Below, in pieces: positions 56,973-64,000 of a stretch of DNA of 64,000 nt. Source of the stretch: JACNKJ01 sp964344565 (GTDB taxonomy: Bacteria; Krumholzibacteriota; Krumholzibacteriia; JACNKJ01); NCBI GenBank assembly GCA_964344565.1, contig CAYFNT010000002.1:124001-188000 (forward strand). Reading direction: 5' to 3'. A model generated the notes under the pieces. That model searched no databases. It was not told the DNA's origin and saw only the letters and a list, made by a program, of their open reading frames with translations. Made by a program: the position numbers and the translations under genes. Within the stretch, counting starts at the first letter, position 1. Each line of letters starts with the position of its first letter.

Positions 56973-59900
56973 TCAAACCCCCTCGACGCCGCGCATGAGC
57001 CCTTGCGCCTTGGGCGCCTGAATCCGCATGCGCTCTTCCACGGTGAAGGGTGTCACGCGCTTGGCCTCAACCAACGGCTCGCCGAGTTCCACCGTGGCCT
57101 CGCCTTCGATCCAGAAGGGTCCGGCGCCCCGCAGTTGTGGTGCGATGCGCGCGTAGTCCTGGGGAAAGAAGACGGCCTCGAAGGTGCCGGTTTCGTCGGA
57201 GAAGGAGTAGAAGGCCATGATGCGTCCGTCGCTCTTGGCGCGGGTGCGCTTGCCCGTGACCTTCACGCCGGCAAGGCGCACCGTGCCGAGGCGCGCGCTG
57301 TCGTCGTCGCGAAACTCCCAGGCGCGTTCGCGCAGATTCGCCGCGCTGGTGCGCGGCCCGGTAGCCTCGAAGAGCAGAAGCGGGTGCAGGGACGGCGAAA
57401 AACCCAGAACGGCCAGCTCCTCGCGGGCGCGGGCGGCCGGATCCTCCATGTCGCCGCAGAGGGGGCGGAAGGCGTCCTCCTCGGCGCGGGCCTTCGAGTC
57501 GGTGGGCCAGAGGTCGCGAAGGCAGGGCAGCAATTCCTCTCGGCCGGCCGGCTCGCCGAGACTTTCCACGGGCAGGCCGTCGAAGCCGCCGATGCGCAGG
57601 AGCAGCGCGGCCTCCCAGCGGCGGGGACTGTCTTCGTCGCCCCGGGCCCGGGCGATGAACTCCTCGAGGGAGTAGAAGGGGCAGCGCGAGGCCTCTTCGG
57701 CCATCCAGCGCAGGGCCGTCTCGCGAACGTGACGCAGGAAGGACGTCCCTATGCGCACATGACCGCCGCTCTCGACCCCGCCGGCGGGATCGGCCGCCAG
57801 GGCGCCGCCGGACCATCCGCCCGTGCGGGTCGTGCCCGCGTTCACGTGGGGCGGCAGTATGGCGAGGCCCAGGCGCCGCGCCTCCTCCACGTACTCGGCG
57901 GTGGAGTAGTATCCGCCGCGTTCCTCGATGACCGAGGCCATGAACTCGGCCGGATAGTGCGCCTTCCAGTAGGTCGACTCGAAGCTCTCCCGCGCGAAGC
58001 TGGCGCTGTGGGCCTTGCAGAAGGCGTAGCCCGCGAAGCCGGTGATCTTCTCGAGCAGGTCTTCGGATATCTCCTTCGCGCGCTCCTCGCTTTCGCCGGC
58101 TTCGGTGAAGAGCGCGTGCGCGCCCTCGAGGAAGCGCTCCGAAAACTCCTGAAGATCGAGGTGCCGCTCCTTGCCCGTCATGAGCTTGCGGAAGAGGTCC
58201 GCCTCGCCCAGGGACAGTCCGCCGATCTCCCGCAGCACGCGGATCACCTGCTCCTGATAGATCAGGCAGCCCTTGGAATCGCGCAGCACGGGTTCCAGAA
58301 GCGCGTGCTCGTGACGCACGGGCTCCAGCCCGAGATGCCTCATGAGGTACTGCCGCTTGCCGCCGTGGTTGCTCACCCCCGGACGAATGATCGACGAGAG
58401 CGCGGTCAAGGTTTCGAAGTCCTCGCAACGCGACTGCCGCAGCAGCTGCATGATGATGGGGCTCTCGATGTAGAAGCATCCCTCGGTGCGGCCCTCGCGC
58501 AGCATGGCCCGGGTCTTCTCGTCGGCGAAGGGGTTCACCGAGCGCCGGTCGCTCGGCTTCTTTCCCGGGTCGCCCGAAAGCCGCGGGGCCAGTCCGAAGT
58601 TCTCGCGCACCCGCTCGCGGGAGGCGTCGATGACGGCCAGCCCGCGTTGCCCGAGGATGTCCATCTTCACCAGGCCGGCGTCTTCCACCGCGTACATGTC
58701 CCACTGGGTGATGGCGTAGCCCTGGGCGCTGGGCTGCAGCGGCACGAAGTGCCGGATGGGTCCCGGCGCGATGACCACGCCGCAGGGGTGTGTGCCCAGG
58801 TGCCGCGGCAGGCCGTCGAGCTTGGCGGCCAGCTCGAAGAGGCGAGGGTAGGGGTCGGCGTCGAGGTCGAAGCCCCGGGCGCGGGGATCCGCCCGCAAGG
58901 TATCGGCTAGGTCGCGGGTGGACCCCCAGCGCGGGAGCGTCTTGATGAAGGCGTCGTGGGGGTCGGGGTCGATGCCCAGCGCGTCCATGAGTCCGCGGAA
59001 GGCGCTGCGCGGACGGAAGGTCTGCCAGCTGCCGATGAGGGCCACGCGATCGCGTCCGTATCGTTCGTAGACGAAGTCGAGAATCTCGTAGCGCGCCTCC
59101 GAACCGAAATCGATGTCGAAGTCGGGCAGGCCCTGCCGTTCCATGTTCAGGAAGCGTTCGAAGTAGAGTCCGTGCTCCAGTGGGTTCACGTGGGTGATCG
59201 ACAGGGCGTAGGACACCAGGCTGCCCGCCGCGCTGCCGCGGCCCAGGCTTTCGAGACCACGGGTGCGGCCGTGGCGAACCAGATCCCAGGCGATGAGGAA
59301 GTAGGCGCTCACGCCGCGGCGCCGGATCACGTCGAGCTCGTAGCGCAGGGACGAAACCGCGCGCTGGGCCTCGCGCTTGCGACTGCGAGGTGTGAAGCCC
59401 GTGCGCTCCCAGAGTCCGAGGTGGGCCTGATGGAAGAGGAAGCGTTCGGGATCGCCTGGGTCCTCGCTGCCGAGCGGCTGGAAACGCGGCGGACGCGGAC
59501 GCCCCGTGGGCACGCGATAGCGGCAGCCCCGCGCGATGAGCCCCGTGTTCGCGAAGGCCTCCCGCGGGGCGGCGCCGAGGGCCCGGCGGATGGCGTCCTC
59601 GTCCATGAGCCAGGCGCTGGTGGGCGCGACGGCGCCGTCCGGCAGTTCTTCCGCGCGGCAGTTCAGGCGCATGGCCGACAGCAGGCGATGGGTCTCGTGA
59701 TCCTCGGGACGCTCGAAGAAGACGCCGCCGGTGGCCGCGTATTCCACGCCCAGCTTCCAGGCCTGATGGATGAGCCGGCGCCGCGGCGCTTCCGGTCCCG
59801 GCCGCAGCTCGGCGAAAAGGCGTCCGCCGGGATCGGCGTTCGCCAAGTTCGACACGAGGGTGGCGTCATCCGCAAGCACGTAGAGCTCGCCCGAGCGCAG

Positions 59901-60299
59901 GGCCCGAAGAAGCGCCTGCTCGAAGCGGAAATCTTCGTCGAGCTGACGCGAGCTGAGGATCTCGCCCAGGATGTTGTAGCCCGCCTCGCTGCGAACCAGC
60001 AGCGTGGCGCGATCGCCCGCCCGCGAAGGTCCCGCCGGCCGCTCGCGGCTGAAGCCGCCGGAGCTGACCTTGCCTCCACGCTCGCGAAGCTCCGGTCGCG
60101 TGAGTTCCGCGCCGAGGATGGCGTGGATGCCCTCGGCCTCGCAGGCCTTCTGGAAGGGCACGGCCGCGTAGAGACCGTTGCTGTCGGTGATGGCCAGCGC
60201 GCGCTGACCCATCCACCGCGCACGCGCGGCCAGAGCCTCGGGGCGCGCCGCGCCGGAGAGCAGGGAGTAGCAACTGTGAACATTCAGGTGGATGAACAA
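56973..60299 (-). CDS. DNA polymerase III alpha-subunit (DnaE family), probably a non-replicative paralogue
   Basis: About 1108 residues. The N-terminal PHP domain contains FIHLNVHSCYSLLSGAARPE and ALAITDSNGLYAAV. The polymerase core has GRGSAAGSLVSYALSITHVN and the catalytic aspartates in PDFDIDFGSEARYEI (about 395 and 397), then HPCGVVIAP, CLIYQEQVIRV, FRKLMTGK and FCKAHSASFA. An OB-type region follows at about 1010 on (GTVRLAGVKVTGKRTRAKSD). The SSIIRPGVSNHGGKRQYLM motif resembles secondary DnaE/ImuC-type enzymes rather than the main replicase. No imuA/imuB is adjacent. The TTG at 60299 with GAGG nearby gives a normal PHP start; an ATG at 60347 would add residues encoded by heptamer repeats. 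Confidence 0.85.
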   Translation of the reverse strand: MFIHLNVHSCYSLLSGAARPEALAARARWMGQRALAITDSNGLYAAVPFQKACEAEGIHAILGAELTRPELRERGGKVSSGGFSRERPAGPSRAGDRATLLVRSEAGYNILGEILSSRQLDEDFRFEQALLRALRSGELYVLADDATLVSNLANADPGGRLFAELRPGPEAPRRRLIHQAWKLGVEYAATGGVFFERPEDHETHRLLSAMRLNCRAEELPDGAVAPTSAWLMDEDAIRRALGAAPREAFANTGLIARGCRYRVPTGRPRPPRFQPLGSEDPGDPERFLFHQAHLGLWERTGFTPRSRKREAQRAVSSLRYELDVIRRRGVSAYFLIAWDLVRHGRTRGLESLGRGSAAGSLVSYALSITHVNPLEHGLYFERFLNMERQGLPDFDIDFGSEARYEILDFVYERYGRDRVALIGSWQTFRPRSAFRGLMDALGIDPDPHDAFIKTLPRWGSTRDLADTLRADPRARGFDLDADPYPRLFELAAKLDGLPRHLGTHPCGVVIAPGPIRHFVPLQPSAQGYAITQWDMYAVEDAGLVKMDILGQRGLAVIDASRERVRENFGLAPRLSGDPGKKPSDRRSVNPFADEKTRAMLREGRTEGCFYIESPIIMQLLRQSRCEDFETLTALSSIIRPGVSNHGGKRQYLMRHLGLEPVRHEHALLEPVLRDSKGCLIYQEQVIRVLREIGGLSLGEADLFRKLMTGKERHLDLQEFSERFLEGAHALFTEAGESEERAKEISEDLLEKITGFAGYAFCKAHSASFARESFESTYWKAHYPAEFMASVIEERGGYYSTAEYVEEARRLGLAILPPHVNAGTTRTGGWSGGALAADPAGGVESGGHVRIGTSFLRHVRETALRWMAEEASRCPFYSLEEFIARARGDEDSPRRWEAALLLRIGGFDGLPVESLGEPAGREELLPCLRDLWPTDSKARAEEDAFRPLCGDMEDPAARAREELAVLGFSPSLHPLLLFEATGPRTSAANLRERAWEFRDDDSARLGTVRLAGVKVTGKRTRAKSDGRIMAFYSFSDETGTFEAVFFPQDYARIAPQLRGAGPFWIEGEATVELGEPLVEAKRVTPFTVEERMRIQAPKAQGLMRGVEGV

Positions 60300-60334
60300 G
60301 CCTCGAGCCTCGAGCCTCGGGCCTCGGGCCAAGG
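60298..60334. repeat. Heptamer array at the 5' end of the DnaE-family gene
   Basis: GAGCCTC/GAGCCTC/GGGCCTC units cover the region of the polymerase start codon; on the coding strand they form GAGGCTC repeats just before TTG. Confidence 0.65.
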
Positions 60335-60347
60335 CACACGTCGGCAT

Positions 60348-60633
60348 TGCCGAAACGCGGAGCTCGGGGCCGGAGGCTGGCGGCTATGGGAGGGGTCGGG
60401 CCGGGGAGGCGGCAATAGAAATCGCGCCGACCACGAAGGCTCGGCGCGGGAGGGTAGAATCATTGTAGCGCAGCCTGCGCCGGAGATCAAGAAGAGTGGG
60501 CCGGGATGGGAAAAAATGCGACAAATCAACTTAAATGCGTATATACTTCAACTGCAAAGCAACGGACGTGAGAAATCGAGATCCAGACGGGCGAAGGAGC
60601 GACTCAAGGGTATTAGCTTCGGGTGGTGGATGA
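60348..60633. other. Gene-free stretch upstream of the polymerase gene and mini-ORF
   Basis: No coding potential is seen. The part after 60500 is AT-richer (AAATGCGACAAATCAACTTA around 60515) and probably holds promoters for the divergent genes, but no clear -35/-10 pair can be named. Confidence 0.4.
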
Positions 60634-60765
60634 GTGGAGCACAAGAAAATAGGAAGGGAATTGAGTGCGCTGGCGGGAACGATCCTGCTGGCTTTTTTCT
60701 GCCCGACAGCGGCGGCTTCGCTTGGGTGGATCGATCGAGGCAAGGAAGCTTTGCTGATCAAGTAG
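60634..60765 (+). CDS. Possible 43-residue exported mini-protein or gene remnant
   Basis: A GTG-started frame encodes a basic start (EHKKIGREL), a signal-peptide-like hydrophobic core (ALAGTILLAFFCPTAAAS), a short linker and the ending EALLIK. The ending resembles the LVLLK/ALILK tails of the sorting domains here. An in-frame TGA lies directly upstream, so it cannot be longer. A terminator follows 14 bp later. It may be a real small protein or the collapsed ends of a deleted exported-protein gene. The ribosome site is weak. Confidence 0.35.
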   Translation: MEHKKIGRELSALAGTILLAFFCPTAAASLGWIDRGKEALLIK

Positions 60766-60778
60766 GGAGCGTCGAGGG

Positions 60779-60805
60779 CGGCCTTTCAGAAAGGCCGTCT
60801 TCTCG
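60779..60805 (+). terminator. Intrinsic terminator after the mini-ORF
   Basis: CGGCCTT (60779-60785) pairs with AAGGCCG (60791-60797), followed by TCTTCTCGTTTG. Confidence 0.65.
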
Positions 60806-60848
60806 TTTGTGGAAGGAAGGAATCCAGCACATTCGCAAAGGAGGAGTC

Positions 60849-63800
60849 ATGTCCGTCCGGAATAGCCTGTTTCGATGCTTCCTCATCCCGCTTTCCCTGA
60901 TGCTGGCCCCTCCGATCGGGGCCGATGAGATCTGGGTTCCATACGACTATGAAACAATCCAGGCCGCATTAGACGCTTCGGCGCCAGGCGACACGGTTAT
61001 GGTCGCATGTGGCACCTATTACGAGCATGACATCGAGCTCAAGGGCGGCGTTTTCCTGAAGGGCGAGGGTTGGCCATCCACTTGCGTGACCATCGACGCT
61101 CAAGGACAAGGAAGAGTTCTTCACGCTGCCCAATCTCCGCTTCTCTATGAAATAGCGGGTCTCACCATCACCGGTGGCGACGCGGACCAGTCCATCGAGT
61201 TCACCGGAAAAGGAGGGGGGCTCTGTCTCCGCCTCGATGTCCGCATCAATGTGCACGAGTGCCAGTTCGTCGACAATGCAGCCACAAGCGGCGGAGGCGC
61301 ATTCCTGCAGAACGGATCTGATGTCGAAATGTCCAATTGTGACTTCCTGCAGAACAGGGCCTTGGCGGCCGGTGCCTTCGATCAGGGGAACGGCGTGAGC
61401 GTGTTCGACGACTGTCGTTTCACAGGCAACGAAACCACGAACGGGTCCACGATCCAGTTGAGCTCGGACAGCCAAGCGACACTCGCGGTCTGTACAGTCT
61501 CGGACAATCTCGGATGGGGAGTGAAGATCGGCCTTCCCTCAAGCCTGCATGTGAGTGCAAGCCAATTCATGGGAAACTCGAGCGGTGGGATTCTTGCCTT
61601 CGAAGGCGCCCAGATTCAGGTTCTGGATTCCTACTTTCTGGAGAACACGGGTCCCGGCATCTACTTTGAATCCGGAAGCGGAGGGCTGGTCGAAGACTGT
61701 TACTTCAAAGACCAGAGGGGAGTCAATGGTGTCGGGATCGTCTGTGATACGAGCAATCCGACCATCGAGTATTGCATCTTCATCGGGAACGAGGGTGATC
61801 AGGGCGCGCTCAAGTGCATGGTCATCCAAGTGGGCTCACCCGTCATCCGGCACTGCACCTTCTGGAACAATCTCGGAGCCGAATCGGGAGGAATCTGGGT
61901 CGAATTGACCACTAGCCCGGTCATCGTCGAGAACACCATTATCTCCGGATCGTTAGGGGGTCCCGGCCTGTACTGCAGCTCGGACTACACTTCGGAAGTC
62001 GAGCTAAGCTGCAGCAACATCTTCGGCAACTACGGCGGTGACTGGGTCGAGTGCATCGCGGACCAGCTTGGCCAAAACGGCAACATCAGCCGGGACCCGC
62101 GCTTCTGCGATCCGGGATCGGAGGATCTCCGCCTTGCCGCGAATTCGCCCTGCATGCCCGACGGTTTCGATTGCTCCGAGCCAATGGGAGCCTGGGGGCA
62201 GGGTTGCGGGAACATCCATCGTGTCTTCAGCGTGCCCGGGGCCGTTTCGACCATCCAGGACGCCCTGGATATGGCCCTGCCGCACGACACGGTGATGGTG
62301 GCCTGTGGGGCTCACTACGAATACGACATTGTCCTGAAAGAGCAGGTGTCCATCGTCGGTGAATCGCCGGGCGAGGGCTGCGCGGTCATCGACGCACAGG
62401 GCATGGGGCGGATCTTCTTCGGCGAGAGCCTGTACCTAGGGACGCTCCTTCGAGATCTCACGCTTCGAAACGGCGATGCGGGTGGATCGGTCAGCCAGCC
62501 GGACAAAGGCGGAGCGGTCTATCTGAGCGACGACTCTACACTACGTGTGGAGCGTTGCTCTTTTGAAAACAACGTCGCCAGCGAGGGCGGGGCGGTCCAT
62601 ATGGAGTTCGACAGCGAACTCTATTGCGAGCACAGCCGTTTCAGCGGAAACAGCTCGGGAGTTTACTCCTTCAACATGGGCGATTGCTCATTCGATTTCT
62701 GCGAGTTCGTAGGTCACTCGGGACTTCCGTTGAAAATTGAGATGCAGAGTACGCTGGCCTGCGGGACGAGCGAGTTCCGGGAAAACGAAGCGGGCGTGAT
62801 AAGACTCATCTCTTCGAGCGCAGTGATCGAGGATTGCCGATTCATGGAGAACATCGGGGTTGGTGTCTATGGAGCGGAGGATGCTGGCGCTGCCATTGAT
62901 GGCTGTGAGTTCGCCTATCACTCCGGCGGCGCTCCAGTCATGGTCGACGGGGCGGGGTTCAACATCTCTAATAGCCTCTTCCACCACAACATGGGCGCCA
63001 TCGGCGGAGTCGCGAGCTACGCCAATCATCCGCCAGTCGTCATTTCGAACTGCAGTTTCTGGGGCAACGAGGGCACCTTGGCCGGAGGAGTGTACGAAGA
63101 GTTCACCCTTGTTGATCCCCTGATGATTCAGAACTGCGTCATCGCGAACACGCTTTCGGGTCCAGCTATTAGCCTGAGCGTCAGTGATCCCGGCGAAGTC
63201 GAACTCATCTGCTCGAATCTCTACGGAAACGCCGGAGGTGACTGGACCGATGACATCGCTGACCAGTTCGGCGTCGACGGCAACATCTCCCTGCCGCCGC
63301 GCTTCTGCGATCCGGATGCGGACGACTTCCATCTCGCCGCCAACTCGCCCTGCCTTCCCGCAAACAACAGCTGCGGAGTTATCATCGGCGTCCATGACGA
63401 GGGTTGCGTTTCAAGGAGCGTCGTCATCCATGTTCCCGGCGACGCGCCGAGTATTCAGGAAGGCCTCGATTTGGTGCTACCCGGCGATACGGTCCTGGTC
63501 GCCTGCGGCACTTACTACGAGCACGATATCCAACTGGCCTCGGGAGTGGTACTGCGAAGCGAGACGGGACAAGCCGACTGTGTGACCATCGACGCCCAGG
63601 GACTCGGGCGAGTGCTCAAGGCGGAGTTTACCGAAGCGGGGACACTGGTCGAGGGCTTCACCCTTAGGCATGGCGACGCCGCGGCATCGCCTGACTGGAC
63701 GGATGCTGGCGGCGCTCTTCTGGTCGTATACAACACGCATGTCGAAGTCCTTAACTGTCATGTTGTAGACAACCAGGCCACGGAGGGCGGCGGATTCTAC

Positions 63801-64000
63801 GTCGACGGCGATCAGCTTCTAGTCTCCAGAACAGGTTTCGAATCGAACACCGCCCCCTACGGATCGGCCCTTTTTGCTTTCTATGCGGGAATTCTCGACC
63901 TCGAAGAATGCACCTTCACTCAGAATGAAGGACATGCGGTCATGATCATCGATGGACAAAATGTCTATATGGACCGTTGCGAGTGGATCGAGAACGAGGA
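60849..64000 (+). CDS. Large secreted right-handed parallel beta-helix protein (3'-truncated)
   Basis: The frame is open from an ATG at 60849 (GGAGGAG just upstream) to the right edge, over 1050 residues, with a signal peptide (SLFRCFLIPLSLMLAPPIGA). It consists of modules of about 400 residues, each starting with a motif like TIQAALDASAPGDTVMVACG + TYYEHDI (module starts near 60936, 62233 and 63433). Short beta-helix rungs follow (GGGAFLQNGSDVEMSNCDF, VEDCYFKDQRGVNGVGIVCD, PVVISNCSFWGNEGTLAGGV), closing with a CSN(I/L)(F/Y)GN ... RFCDP ... LAANSPC segment. Cysteines are frequent. This architecture is shared with pectate-lyase-like and polymorphic outer-membrane proteins. Adhesin or polysaccharide-binding roles are possible. 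The C-terminus, and any sorting domain, lie outside the window. Confidence 0.85.
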   Translation, partial: MSVRNSLFRCFLIPLSLMLAPPIGADEIWVPYDYETIQAALDASAPGDTVMVACGTYYEHDIELKGGVFLKGEGWPSTCVTIDAQGQGRVLHAAQSPLLYEIAGLTITGGDADQSIEFTGKGGGLCLRLDVRINVHECQFVDNAATSGGGAFLQNGSDVEMSNCDFLQNRALAAGAFDQGNGVSVFDDCRFTGNETTNGSTIQLSSDSQATLAVCTVSDNLGWGVKIGLPSSLHVSASQFMGNSSGGILAFEGAQIQVLDSYFLENTGPGIYFESGSGGLVEDCYFKDQRGVNGVGIVCDTSNPTIEYCIFIGNEGDQGALKCMVIQVGSPVIRHCTFWNNLGAESGGIWVELTTSPVIVENTIISGSLGGPGLYCSSDYTSEVELSCSNIFGNYGGDWVECIADQLGQNGNISRDPRFCDPGSEDLRLAANSPCMPDGFDCSEPMGAWGQGCGNIHRVFSVPGAVSTIQDALDMALPHDTVMVACGAHYEYDIVLKEQVSIVGESPGEGCAVIDAQGMGRIFFGESLYLGTLLRDLTLRNGDAGGSVSQPDKGGAVYLSDDSTLRVERCSFENNVASEGGAVHMEFDSELYCEHSRFSGNSSGVYSFNMGDCSFDFCEFVGHSGLPLKIEMQSTLACGTSEFRENEAGVIRLISSSAVIEDCRFMENIGVGVYGAEDAGAAIDGCEFAYHSGGAPVMVDGAGFNISNSLFHHNMGAIGGVASYANHPPVVISNCSFWGNEGTLAGGVYEEFTLVDPLMIQNCVIANTLSGPAISLSVSDPGEVELICSNLYGNAGGDWTDDIADQFGVDGNISLPPRFCDPDADDFHLAANSPCLPANNSCGVIIGVHDEGCVSRSVVIHVPGDAPSIQEGLDLVLPGDTVLVACGTYYEHDIQLASGVVLRSETGQADCVTIDAQGLGRVLKAEFTEAGTLVEGFTLRHGDAAASPDWTDAGGALLVVYNTHVEVLNCHVVDNQATEGGGFYVDGDQLLVSRTGFESNTAPYGSALFAFYAGILDLEECTFTQNEGHAVMIIDGQNVYMDRCEWIENE

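Overview
The window is GC-rich chromosomal DNA from an uncultured-type bacterium. Five secreted proteins end in a FlgD/Por-like C-terminal domain with tails such as KLVLLK or KALILK. They occur alongside beta-propeller, LVIVD, FG-GAP and parallel beta-helix proteins and many lipoproteins. This combination is typical of candidate phyla related to the FCB group (Krumholzibacteriota or Eisenbacteria are my best guesses). The assignment is inferred from protein style only; there is no rRNA or tRNA gene here to settle it.

The left half is a textbook replication-origin region. Leftward from the origin (minus strand) run dnaA, dnaN, recF, a DciA-family gene, gyrB, gyrA and rex. Rightward (plus strand) run rpmH, rnpA, yidD, yidC, jag/khpB, mnmE, mnmG, rsmG, parA, parB, an M23 peptidase and a bactofilin. 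The 14.15-14.56 kb gap holds DnaA-box-like sites, an inverted repeat and the rpmH promoter. A second DnaA-box cluster lies between dnaA and dnaN and a third follows the bactofilin gene. Three parS sites lie in or next to rsmG. Left of rex are a tetraheme cytochrome, a quinone-reductase-like enzyme and a GH114-like secreted hydrolase.

From 26 to 43 kb there is mixed housekeeping: trxB, an ECF sigma/anti-sigma pair with a membrane protein, an RsmC-like methyltransferase, ferredoxin, gpmI, xseA/xseB, a UbiA-family prenyltransferase and fused formiminotransferase-cyclodeaminase. Between these are lipoproteins, including an alpha/beta-hydrolase-like protein lacking its nucleophile. From 43 kb onward most genes encode exported proteins, interspersed with an M24 peptidase, hflX and a DnaE-type polymerase. 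The window ends inside a large beta-helix gene built of repeated modules of about 400 residues.

Three signals stand out. (1) Two exported-protein genes (44764-46002 minus and 48085-48645 plus) are each interrupted by one in-frame UGA. Each UGA is followed at selenocysteine-insertion distance by a stem-loop with a G-U apical loop, and a CPDC thioredoxin-like/beta-barrel gene lies between the two genes. (2) Degenerate 7-bp repeat arrays begin exactly at the stop codons of many genes, often as inverted arms around an intrinsic terminator, and have also entered the coding sequences of yidC and jag. (3) A perfect 14-bp palindrome, TGTACACGTGTACA, occurs three times, each time near gene 3' ends.
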